Assembly: GCA_000469685.2 (NCBI GenBank)
Contig: LS997565.1
Location: forward strand, 24,794,272 to 24,858,271
Direction of reading: 5' to 3'
Source of the DNA: Haemonchus contortus
Taxonomy: Eukaryota > Nematoda > Chromadorea > Rhabditida > Trichostrongylidae
DNA length: 64,000 nt
Below are positions 1-12,200 of the stretch, piece after piece (the stretch's first letter is position 1; each line of letters starts with the position of its first letter). The notes beneath the pieces are model-generated. The model ran no database searches, had not been told where the DNA came from, and saw only the letters and a program-made list of their open reading frames with translations. A program made the position numbers and the translations under genes.

Positions 1-62
1 TCCCGCGGACTTGGAGAGCAAAATCAACAGTAGTAGAGGGGGCAGGATGGGAACACTGAAGG

Positions 63-307
63 GGACGAGCGATTCGTGCGATTCTGGGTGCGCGCGGCAA
101 ATTGCGCGGCAAAATTCGCGATGATTCAAACAACTCTGGCGTCTATCATTGGGGCACAAACTTGAAGTAGAGTACTTTAGTAGAAACGGACAATCCTACT
201 AACCTACTTTACTTCAACTTTGGGCACAAATGATAAACGTTGCAGTCGTCCAAATCGCACCGCGCAATTTGTTGCGCGCACCCCGAATCGCACGAATCGC
301 AACACAC
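63..307. repeat. Palindromic MITE-like repeat, copy 1
   Basis: The stretch is an imperfect inverted repeat. The left arm opens with gattcgtgcgattctgggtg and the right arm closes with its near reverse complement, ending in cgaatcgcacgaatcg. The arms are about 110 bp around an AT-rich centre with the self-complementary motif tactttagtag/ctactaacctac. A second copy of the same palindrome lies at 36763-37010, so this is an interspersed foldback repeat. No coding capacity is evident; the small reading frame across the right arm is a by-product. Confidence 0.8.
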
Positions 308-309
308 CC

Positions 310-2525
310 GAACACTGACAATAGAGGAGGCCTTAGATAACAAGATTCGGTCCCCAGTTGAATCCCAGCGCCTTTGCTATTTACAATTTAGCTTTGACTC
401 TTTGATATGTTTCATTCGACAAGAAGGGTAAGTGCACTGATAGGGACCGATTATGAAATTCGGTTCACTTCTTGCTTACGACCGCTACCCAGCGAAGTTC
501 GCGATTCAGTGAGGGATCACGGTTTCTCTCTGCTTCGATATCATTCATGGCAAAACTCATCCGACCGCTAACAATCTTGGATTCTCATTTAATGATGTAT
601 AGAGGAAAGAAGCTACATTCATAAAGACATTTGATAAAGGTATTATTATGACTCAACAACATTTATGAGTACCATTCAAGGCATCGAGTGCCTACCAGTT
701 GAATCTTCAATGGGTCATTATTTTCAATATCAACAGCGGCAGATCGAGACAAACAGATTCTGATCAAAGGCATAGGCATAGGCAAATTTTGAATATCGTT
801 TGCATGCCCTATTGTTCCTCTATCGAGCTTCATGTTCCGAAAAGCATCGTTCAGTGCTCTCAGCAAAGGAGTGTGCTGTTTGCCGTTTATCACAACTCTG
901 TCATAAGAATGAGGGGGCCCGGGGATGCCGGGCGGTCCGACTGTCTCTACATATGGAGCGGTAATTTTAGGTGTCTGTTTGTATGCCCGTTTGTGCGTCC
1001 TTCCTCACGTAGGCGCGACGAAGAGTGCGAATGTCAAGTGAGCGTAGTGAGGAAACAGTTATCAAATGGGAAGTGAACCGATACTGTTCACCAGTCGAGC
1101 CGCCCGGCTAACGCCGGGCTTCCCTCCTTCTTATGGGTTCGCCCGGCTACGCCGGGCGCTCCCACTTCCTGTGAGAAATTTGCTATGCGTAAATAACACA
1201 TCGGATTCTCCTTTTTCTTTGAAAGCTCTACACTCAAGTATCAGCCCCGCAGTGGGAGCGATTTCCTCTGTAAGCCAACTTCGCTTCGTCCGAATAGAAC
1301 ATCGTTTAATATCGCAATGGCGATTATTCAGAGAAAAAAGTATTCAGAGACTTCATCGCTGCTGAGGCTACTATGTTAGCTACCATAAATGCTCCTCAAT
1401 GCTATCATCGAGGGCTCTCCTCCTTTTTGGGGCAAAGGGGCTTGGCCAGAAAAACATCGAATTTCTGAGATTCTTCCCATTTTTTCCAGGTTATTTCGCT
1501 GTTTCGCTGAGCGAGAGTAAAGGCTATCAAATGCCTTCAAGATGTACCTCTTTTTCTCTATGAATACATCATTAATTGTGAATCCAACATTATTAGCGGT
1601 CGGATAAATTCTGCTAAGAATGATATCAAAGCAAAGAGAAACCGCGATCTTTCAAATACTCGGTTAAAACTCTGCTGGGTAGCGGTCGTAATCTAATAGC
1701 AAGAAGTGAACCGAATTCATCTCCTTATAATCCCACAACTTAGCCTTCATGTCGAATGAAACAAATCAAGAAGTCAAATCTAGATCGTAAATAACAAACG
1801 CGCTATGAGGTTATTGGTGTGTGGATCTTCTTCTCTAAGGCCTCTTCTATTGTCAATGTTCCCATCTTGCCCCCCTCCTATAGAATGCTCTCCAGGGCCA
1901 CGGGATCAGGAGTTATGGATTTCCACTCATTTATTTCGCGGAAGTCCTGTTCCTTGGGGGCGGAGTCCGGCCCTACTACTCACCATAAGTGTTCCCATAC
2001 TGCAGCCTGCCTCCTACCAAGTTTGAACTTCCTACAGCCAAACTGAAACTTTTGGCGCAATCTATGAGGGGGATCCGGTTCCCCACCTACGGTAAATGTT
2101 CCCATCCTGCCACCTGTACTCCTGCCAAGCTTGAATGCCCTAGGGCCGAATTAACTACTTCGACGCAAAACCCCACCCCCTGTGCACACACTCCGGTCCT
2201 GCCACCCACCGTAAGTGTTCCCATCCTGCCACCCTTGCTCCTATCAAGTTTGAACGCTCTAGGTCCATGGGGACAGGACTTATGAATTTGCGGCCCAAAA
2301 TTTCCAACGCGCACGCCGTGCTCCCTGTGCACGCACTCCGGTCCTTCCACTTACCATAGGTGTTCAAATCCTGCCACCCTTGCTCCTACCAAGTTTAAAC
2401 GCTCTAGGTCCATGGGGACAGGAGTTATGAATTTCTGGTCAGACACACACACCGACACACACACACATACACACCGACACACCAACAGACACACTTAGCG
2501 AATTATATAAAGTAGGATATTGGTC
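310..2525. repeat. Composite repeat family A, copy 1 (foldback arms, GC hairpins, minisatellite)
   Basis: The segment 430-640 (containing gaccgctacccagcgaag) recurs in inverse orientation at about 1540-1740 (ctgctgggtagcggtcgtaa), so the unit is partly foldback. Bases 1085-1165 hold two GC-rich hairpins, cccggctaacgccgggc and cccggctacgccgggc. From about 1840 to 2440 come degenerate minisatellite units of roughly 120-145 bp, recognisable by gtgttcccatcctgccacc and caggagttatgaatt. The copy ends in a CA tract (2447-2495) and the family terminus cttagcgaattatataaagt. The same modules recur at 3700, 21900, 25590, 28600, 34230, 45450, 48540 and 56330. Reading frames here are repeat by-products. 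Confidence 0.8.
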
Positions 2526-2599
2526 CTCTAGGTAGGTAAGCGGTAGTGGGCATGTGGTGCGGGCATTAGCGTGCGCAGCCCAACTGGTGAAACACTAAT

Positions 2600-2790
2600 G
2601 TATACGCACATAGTCACAAATACATATGCACATGTATCATATGATCGTGTACATACACACATATACACATGCACATATACACGTATACTTATGCACATAT
2701 GCACATAGGCGTATAGACATGTACACATTTGCACGCACATATGCACAAGTACACTGTGTACATCTAATTTGTACACATATGTACATATTA
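2600..2790. repeat. Degenerate CA/TA-rich simple repeat
   Basis: Alternating purine-pyrimidine sequence built of acacatatgcacat-like words. It generates open frames on both strands (2528-3049 minus, 2626-2913 plus) made of His/Tyr/Thr/Val/Cys strings, which are not credible genes. Confidence 0.75.
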
Positions 2791-3219
2791 CCAAAAAATC
2801 ACCAACGGAAACGCTTGATGAACACATACACGAGATCACTAATCTTATACTCCCCAAATTGGGAGAGATATGCTCAGTCTCAAAAGTTTGTAACGATTCT
2901 TTATTCAGCTTGAAAGACTTTTTAGTGCTACTAGCAGAACTTTCCATTACTGGAAGACAAGGCAACTGGTGGAAACAGGGGAAGTTAGGCAACGAGACGC
3001 TTGTGCTACTTGTGCTTTCAGAGCGCCGTGTCGGTTTATATCCCAGCAAATGGAGTCGGGTCCCTCTACCTAGGTTCTTTCACTAGCGGTCATTATTCTC
3101 TTATATAGAAACATTAGAGAATGACCCTGAGTGACTTTCACTGGCCTCACCTAAAAGTGTCGCAAATATTACACACAATTTTTGTCAAAGCGTTCGTCTA
3201 ATACAAAAATCTTTTCCAG

Positions 3220-6200
3220 GTTGACAATGAAGCCTCGCAAATACGAAGAGAAATAATCCTTTCCGTTGCAATTGATTGGGAAAATAAAAAACAGAGAAAA
3301 AGTAAGAATAAACGATGGCCCACTCCAGAAAGAAAGAGGAAGGGACAGGTCTGCTTCGAGCTTCGGTGAAGGATGTTTTGGTCCAAGACATTCGGTAACG
3401 TGGTAACATTACCCAATATTGAACGAGCGGATGTATGTCGTTTGATGCGATTCAGAATACAAGAAGGTCCGTAATTCGGCGTCTAGTAGTAGCGGCGTCA
3501 TCGATCAGGCTCCTATCAGCTGGAGAGGCAGTGGGTTGCCCGATAACTTGAAAGAATTATCCAGCTTGCAAACCGCATCAAATGGGCGGCGCGATGGGAG
3601 GGATCGCGCCAAACGACCGCCTCCCTGAATGGGCTGGTGCATTGATTACAGTAGAACATGGGACATCGAGTTAAACAGATAATAAAAGAATAGAAAGAAA
3701 TCGCTCAGTATGCAGGCTCATTGTGTGTGTTGTGTGTGTGGTGTATGTATGGTGTGTGTGGTGTGTGTGGTGTGTGTGTGGTATTTGCGTGGTTATGTGT
3801 GCATTTGTGTGTTTGTCCGACCGGAAGTTCATGAGTCCTGTTCCCGTGGACCTAGAGCGTCCAAATTTGGTATTGATACTAGCGGCAGAGTGAGAACACC
3901 TACTTTGGGTAGAAGAACCGGACACCGCCGACAGGGAGAGGAAATGCGTGAGAAGGTTAGTTTTGAATCTGGAACGTTCAGCATTGGTAGGAGTGCAGGC
4001 GGCAGGATGGGAACAATTGCTGTGGGTGGCAGGCACGGACTCCACCTCACAGGGGACGGAGCATGTGCAATAGCTGTTGATTTGGACTTGCGAAATTCGA
4101 AAGCAAGCCTGAATACGTTGGGAATGAAGGAGTCAGTTAAACGCACAAGTCTTCTCATGGCGGGCGGTGCGCGCACTAGGCGCGTCGGAGTATTCATTTT
4201 CTTGATCAGGAATGAATAGCTCCTGGCCCTCTTCACCGAACCCTTCAAATATGGAAGGAGTGCAGGCGGGGAGCCAATCTTATCACGAAAAAGAGGAGAG
4301 CCCGGGGTCAGCTAAACGATCCGACTCGTATAGAAGAGGTTTTTTTTTTCATCCAACCACCATTCACTCACTCAGTGAACATTCATGATTCGGTGAATCG
4401 GTATGCGACGGATGTGCATGTAAGGCTGCGTGCTTCATCAGCAGTTTGCACCCATTTAGTACGGTATTAATGCGTCGGATGATTCTTCACCACAATAGCT
4501 CTCGTCTCGACACTTCGCCGAAAACGAAGGAGGACATGCAATAAAAAAGGTTGAGATCATTGCACAGTGAACGAGAATTATTCTGCTCCCACGAAAGGAT
4601 CCATTGGTTCGCATCCATCCGTATGCCTTCAAATGTCAAAAAAATACAATTATTCTTCTCTGTTCATTGGCAAAATGACATCCGTTTCGTACGGTTTAGA
4701 AAGTTCGAATCCAGCGTAGAAGTAGGCCATTACTCGTGATGAGTCTTATCTGCACCTTTTTGCCTTATGTGCAGGTGCGTTGCCTTGCGGGGAGCAGCAC
4801 GGTTTCACCTTACAGTGGTCCGGTACCAGGGTAGTTCAAGAAGAATTTCTGTTTATCTTGGGTTCAGGTTCGAAGAAAGTCAGTGATGTTTCCGTAGTAG
4901 TGCTCGCCCGTGCCCAAACCATCACCGCTGCCGGAAATGCGGTTCGATATCAGCCTCCTTAGACGTCCTGGCGAGTACACTATGATTTGGGAGTTGGCTT
5001 CCACAGAGAGTAATCTCTTATATGAGAAGACAGTACGCAGGTGTCAAGATGGGGGGGGGGGGCGATTCAACCCTTTGCGCCTCCCTGGATGTTTTTATTC
5101 GGCAGACCTAGCGCGCACGGTGAGGGGGTAGTCCGCGTCTTCGGCATTATCACGAGATGTCTTCTCCGCCACCTCCTTCTGCTCCGTTTCTATTCCGAAG
5201 TGTCCTATTTTGATGGCAACAACAGCTGACTGGTCGCAACAGTCACCCGTCTCCCCTTTCGAGGGCGCTCTTCGAGTGTATGACGTAAATGGAGCAGTGT
5301 TCGTTGAGCGAGGCAGCTTCAGGATGTGAGCGATCACGACAGGCGCCATTTCACAGCAGAACATATCCACAGGGGAAGCACAGTGAACAGAAGACAGCCA
5401 TTTTCTTCAAAACTGACGGATTTGTTCAAAAATCCGAAGCAAAGAAAAGAGTGATTCGATACCTAATACAACAATCCTCCGAGACTTCTTTTCATTCTTG
5501 AATAGGTACCAGACTTTAGGAGTTTATTGCATCCTTTTTTAGGCAGTTTTTTTCGCTGTGATGAGAGCATAACCCGAGTTTCCAAGAGATGACGTTTCTA
5601 AAGCATGTTCGCCGAATCGCTATCATTACAAATTGTGTAATCAAGAATCACGGTTGGGGTCGGGGAGAATAGTGTATCTGTAGTTGAGAAAGCGAGAAAA
5701 TTCGCCGTGTCCGAGAAAAATAAGAATCTCTCAAAATATTGAAAATAGATGTTGCGCAAGATACAAAAACAGGAGGCATGGAAGGGGGGGGGGGGTACAT
5801 GAAACAGATTTCGGTTGTTCCAGTTGTGTAAAGAGCTCATTAAGCCAAAGGTGTCTAAAATAGTCTTGCCCCACCGCCATAGAGGTCATGAATGGTTTTC
5901 AAATTTAATGCGTGGTTGTCCTTGTGAATGGAAGATCTCTACAATCCGCCGTAAAACTAGTCCGTTTCTGGGTGAAACAGCCGATGCAAATTTCAAGTCC
6001 TTACAACAGTCTATCCACGTCATTCTTCGATCTGGCAGCGCTACATATGGTATACAGGGTGTGCCAAAATTATGCTTACACAGACATCACATCGCAGAAA
6101 ACGAATGGAAAGCCAATAGAAGAAACCAATTTCATTAAAGTGTTTATCACTAATATCCTAACAAAACTGTACATTGAAACTGGGATCTGTTGCTTTCTGC

Positions 6201-9200
6201 TTTCACCCAACCCCAGAGACAACGACGAACGGCATTGACGGTGGCACGCAGCTAGGGTCATCGAGTTGGTCCCGGCTTTTTGCTAAGCATTTTCGAGATT
6301 ATTTCTTCTCTTGTTTGGGCTGAAGGATGCTTTCATCTCAGAGACTGACCACATTGAGACATTCATGGGATTTAGGTCAGGGCTCCAGAGTGGTCACTGA
6401 TCAAAACTTATGAGGTCAGGGAGCCTCTTTTACGAAATTTCTAGACAGTTTCTGTTCTGCGGTCAGGAGCTTTATCTTGGCAATATCACGGGTTCGAATC
6501 ATCAAAGTGTCCCATTACGCACGAGTAGATCAGACAGGCCTCCAAACCAACTTTCACTCCATAATTTACAAAAATAATCGGTGTCTTTGCCTCAGCAGTG
6601 ATGCTAGCACAGGCCATCACAGAAAGTTAGTGAGCCGGGCGCTGTATCACTTACATTTCTTAAAGCTTTATATAAAACTTATCGCTCTACTTATTGAGCA
6701 CCTTTTTCACTGTGAATATCTTCTCGTCGGTGAACAGGAATTCCGTGCGACAATTTTTTCAAACGCGACGGGCAGCTTTTGTTAGCCAACCTTTCTCTTC
6801 TCTTTAACCTGCTCACTGGGGAAATCATTTTCTGATCGTATAAGGGTCCCATTGTGAAAGTGATGCTTCACGATTTTACGCAGAAAATTCTGTGAGATAT
6901 CCATTCATTTAGCCTTTTTGAACTCAGAATGAATTTTGCTGCTACGTAGACCTTTGCCCTGCTTCCTTAACACTTCCCCTGAATATAACCACAGATTTCC
7001 TTGGTTTACCACTCCTAGCTGCAATTGTTCCCAACTCTCGAGAGCGTCTTATGATTGAATGCACCACCTGCCTTGCTATGCTAGATCGTCTGTAGATGCA
7101 CCGTGCCAAAAGTGCTTGTAAATGCAAAGCGACCTTTGATTCGGGGACTAGTTACGCTTATATTACGTTCAAAATCTACAAGAGGTCTAGTATCGTTAGA
7201 AAGGTAATAACGTAAGCTACCTTGTAGAATGGAAGAAATTCAATGAATTGTAATGAACTCAGAAAAAAATTGCTATGAACGTCAGCGCGCGCTGTAATCA
7301 TAATTTTGGCCCACCCTGTATATCACAAGAGACATCTCATCAGGGAGGGGTAGTCTACTTATGGTGGAGTTTTAAATGGCGACCCAGATAATGGCGAGAG
7401 TTTTGTATGCTGTTCACGGAAATGGAAATAAAAACTGCAAAATGGTTCCCCTCAAGGAGTTGTAGGAGCCCGAATTTTGCTTGGCAGCGTATCAATTGGA
7501 TATGCGAACTCGCCGCTTCGATCTCAAGTGCCTACCTCGTCTAGTGGTAGGGTCTCGCTTCGTGGGCGTAGAACGATGGTTCGCTCCCCACCATTGTTGG
7601 CATTTTTGCAAAGTGTTTTTTCATTCTATCAAATGCTCTCTAATCGTTTTCTGACACTTCTTCAAGTGAACGCCTCATTTCTGCTTTCATTTTCTCTCGT
7701 CGCCCCTATCCAGGGAAAGTGATTGTGCACGTTACTTGTATGACTCTTTTTCATTTTAAACTTCAAGGAACATTCAACAAAAAGTTACTAGAGATGTGTA
7801 AGATGTCTGCAAGAAGCTCAGCACTGATGGAAAAACTTCAAAAATACGTGAAGCACAATGTTCTTCACAAGCTATACACCTTAAGCGTGCTGATTCTCTA
7901 AATTAGGTGGCCAAACAGTCAATCGTCTCGAGACTGAACAAATACTGAGCCGGTGTGACGCAGGAATCTGGGTATTCATCAACAAACCCAACCTTGTTTA
8001 TTTTAAAAAATTATAGAAACGTGGTGCACTGAATATTCGATGTACTTGTGATAGAATCTTGGGTATACTATCCTCCTGTGTCATATTAAAGTCCACAGCG
8101 TTCAACGTAGCTCTAGTCCTAATCCTCTTCATAAATTCTTCATAGGACCGAAGAAAAAGGCGTCCAATGATTGAATCATTGACGTAGCACCGCCGGAAAT
8201 ATTGTGTATTGAACAATTTTTGAAGTTTCTCCATCAATGTTGAGTTCTTGCAGGAATGTTACACATCTCTAATATCTTTCTGTCTAATGGTCCTTGAAAA
8301 AAAAGAATCATACAGTTGACGTGCAGAACTACTTCCCTTGGTTAGAGGCGACGAGAGAAAATGGAAGCAGAAATGAGGCTTTCACTTGAAGAAATGTCAG
8401 AAAAGGTTTCGAGAGCCTTTGATAAGATGAAAAAACGCTTTGCAGGCGGAGAGCGAAACCTCACTCTACGCTCATGAAGCGAGACCACTACCACTAGGCC
8501 ACGTGGGCGCTTGATATCAAAGCGGCGAGTTCGTATATCCAATTGATACTGCTTACGCAAAATTTGGACCCTCATAACTTTTTAAGGGGAGCGGTTTTGC
8601 AGTTTTAACTTCCATTTTCGTAAACAGCAGTCAAAACCCTATCGATTTACCTGGTTCTCCGTTGAAAGCTCCACGATAAGTAGACTACCCCTCCTTGATA
8701 AGAGGCCATTTTGTTCACTGTACATTTTAGATGCGCATGGAGAGTATCTCCCTAAAAATGTTTCGTTTTCAGTTGAAGAACGTAGTTGTCAGAAGAAAAA
8801 ATAACAAGTACCTCGTTGAAACGAACCGCCTTTTTGACAATCTTCAAGACTTGATGTCCCATTACCAGAAGCACTATGGAGTGCTCAAGAGGGTACTGTA
8901 ACTTTCTCTCCGAAACAGCTATAACAAATCTTCAGAATAGTAAAATCGATTCCTCTTTCAGTTTAAATTCACTTTAACAAATCCAATCAAGCAGCAAGCA
9001 TGGGAGTTTCATCATAGCGATGTGAAACAAGGTAATATACTGGGACGAGGAGCGTTTGGCGAAGTTCGAGCAGGAACGCTGCGACTGAAAACTGGAAAAA
9101 ATGTCGATGTGGCCATAAAAGTTGTAAGTCGAGGAATTCGGAGGGTGATGTTCCTACTAACCAGGGAAGGATCCCAACTCGAAGTGGCCATTTAAAATAA

Positions 9201-12200
9201 GACCTATTTTACTAGATGTGTTTTTGGGCGCTGAATTCAAATCCGCTTTCCAAATCTGCCAAGCGATTCTCTGAACGGAGTTATGAGGGTGGTTTTAGGT
9301 GACATTACATGGAAAAACTTAAATTACATGGAAGCAGCACGATCCTCAACGGTAGCTTGGTGTAGTGGTAAGCGTGACGCTTCATAGGCGAGAGGCTAGG
9401 GTTCGGATTTTGTGGGGGATCGAGTTTTTGCATTATACAGAATTTTTCCCTCCAGGACTAGGAAATACTTTAAGGGCGACTTTATCACGTTTTATGACCT
9501 TTAAAGGCTTTGCTGATACCTTCTCCTACCTACCTACCTGTTACCGAGTGGGAAATTGCGCAAAATTTGGTGGTCCGGGCGAGTAAAACGCATATGATGA
9601 GCAATGATGTTGCTGAGTTGGTGTTGATGCTAGATTAGGTGTGATGGTGCGTAGCAGACCCGGACTCACCTACACCGGCATTGTTGATAGTGGACTCGTG
9701 GACATCATTCAAAGACCAGAAAGCTAATCAGTGCGTCTTACCTCCACAAAAGCAGATGAAGGGAATGACACCCTGCTCGAGGCTACCACGAGGCTAATGC
9801 AGCCGATAGAAGTTCATTCCTTATTTCCTTCTAGAAATATGGTTAAACGCACCTCCTCATATGTAATAGCTCATGACCTCAACTTTTACGTGTACACACG
9901 AGACCCCATTCTTTGCCTACTGTCGCCTGCCTATTTTCAGTTCTAGGCGATGAGATTTAGAACATCTCTCTTTTATTCATGGTATGCCGCCGGCTACTAG
10001 AGCATTCACACGGGTGATTTCGGGACGCCTACTCAATTCTATTTTCCTTCTGATCTGGGGTTAGGGAGTGTAAAGCAACGAGCTGTGACGAGTTATTTTT
10101 CATCCGTTTCTCCCATTGTGAAAAGTTCCTTCGCTTCGAACATTCCGTGCTAGAGTATCACATTTGTTCAAAAAGTGGCAAAAGTTACCCTACTGTGAAT
10201 CCTGCTGTGAATGTAGAGTGCATGGGCATGCGAGTGAAACTGAAGTATTATTATACTTTAAGTGGATGAATATCGGCAAAAGCCTATAAAGGTCATAAAA
10301 CGTGTTAAAGTCGCCATTAAAGTATTTCCTAGTCCTGGAGGGAAAAATTCTGTATAATGCAAAAACTCGGTCCCCCACAAAAACCGAACCCTAGCCTCTC
10401 GCCTATGATGCGTCACGCCTACCAGTACACCAAACCGCCGTTGTGGAGCAAGCTGCTTCCATGTAATTTAAGTTTTCTCATGTAATGTCACCGAAAACCA
10501 CCCTCATAACTCCGTTCAGAGAATCGCTTGGCAGATTTGGAAAGCGGATTTGAACTCAGCGCCCAAAAATACATCTAGTAGTATAGATCTTATTTCAAAT
10601 GGCCACTTCGAGTTGGGATCCTTCCCTGGTAAGTACAACGTGTCTTTGCTGCTACTCTGACAGCAACAATTCCTTACTTAATTTTAGACAAGGGGATCGT
10701 CGGATTTATGCAAGGCAAAAATCAAGGAGATGATGAGGGAAGCTCGCCTTATGCGGAACTTCCGCCACGAGAATATTGTGCGCATTTATGGTGTTGCGGT
10801 GGACGAACAACCACTTTATATCATTCTCGAATTAATGACAGGTATGCAAACAGATTTGCATAGTCAACCGAACTACCCAATTTTTTTTGTTACTGATATT
10901 GTAGTTTGTCCTCTCAGTAGTATTTCATAGCATAAGCTATAACATTACGATACCTTTCACAGCATAGCAGTTAAGATGAAACTCAGAACACTCGCAGTTC
11001 TCAAAAATGATGATGAGCCTCAGGCTGAATCGCTACATATATAAATGACATCACATCACAGAAAATCCACTAAATCATAACGCAAGCATCTTTCAGCTGA
11101 AAGGTTCACCCGAGTAGAAGTTTTTCTAGAGCTCCGATGCTCAACCAGTGACCTCGCACGGCCCGACGAACAGGTAGATAACGAAGCTATCGCCACAAGG
11201 AAGTCGAACTCTAGTTCTGCACTGGGAGGCACGACGTATCTATTTGACAAAAGATACTTATAGTCGATGCTTGTTGCTGTGAAGCTGTATTAGGGTGCCC
11301 GGAATGTTTTGAGAAAATTCAGTTGGTTTCTTCAATACAAAATAACTGCAGCAATAAACTTAGATAAGTGATCAAGACAGTGACCCTACTTAGCCAGAAA
11401 ACCTCTCCATCAAACGGACAAGGCATTGGTGTCATACTTCTAGTATGAAGTGAGGTGTGACGCATTCATTCACCTACCACCTTTTTGACTTCTAGGCAGT
11501 TTGTATTTTTTTCCTTTCGAGCAGGTTTAAAGGCTTCTGAAAGTATGGCAGTCGTATGGGCTAAAGTCGGACAAGTAAGTGGGGATCGGGTTAGCCATCC
11601 AAAGTCTTTCTCATTCATCGACGTCCTCGCGTGAGTGTTATCCTCCGAGATCGAGTATCATCCATCACAATCGAAAATTTCTTTGTAATCGGTGTGAAAT
11701 GGGGGCTCGAAACACCATCTCTCAGTCGGTAACGGAATACCCTTGCGTTTACCGCACTGCACTCTGGTAGAACCTCATAGTAAAACACTCAGTTGAACAG
11801 AGGATGTGCTCATATCTTTGCTGGCGTGAACGCATCGCTGTATAGCGGGCTGTGACCTTACGTCCACTCTTAGGCATTGCGGTTTCCTGTGTGGATTTTC
11901 GTGTGATATCTACTTTTTATCCCGAGCGATGACGAAGTCGGTTGATGTCGTCGTCCGCTTACAGTCGAGAAGCTTCTGACAAACACTGACTCGCACTAGA
12001 CACTCCTGCTCGGCCAAGAAGTGGGCGATTATTTGCAAGGATTCCTGCTTTAAAAACGACTTTTGCGTAGAACGTCTAAATGATGCATCAGGGAGTAGAG
12101 ATCGCCTCTCCCATCTCCTGAGAGTTTGAAGGGGATTGCTCATACGGGAAGCCAGAACAGTGTCAGTATTTGCGGACGGTGGAAGTTCGCTTCGACAAAT

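Noticed and set aside
2528..3049. 173-codon minus frame
   Set aside because: Most of it is translation of a CA/TA simple repeat (Cys/Val/Tyr strings); the opposite strand is equally open.
5095..5370. 91-codon minus frame in the kinase 1 intron
   Set aside because: No domain, no matching splice signals and no counterpart in the paralogue's intron; kept out of the gene list.
7537..7590. A functional tRNA gene
   Set aside because: A- and B-box-like words exist, but acceptor stem pairing is not evident and the same unit is repeated inside foldback elements.
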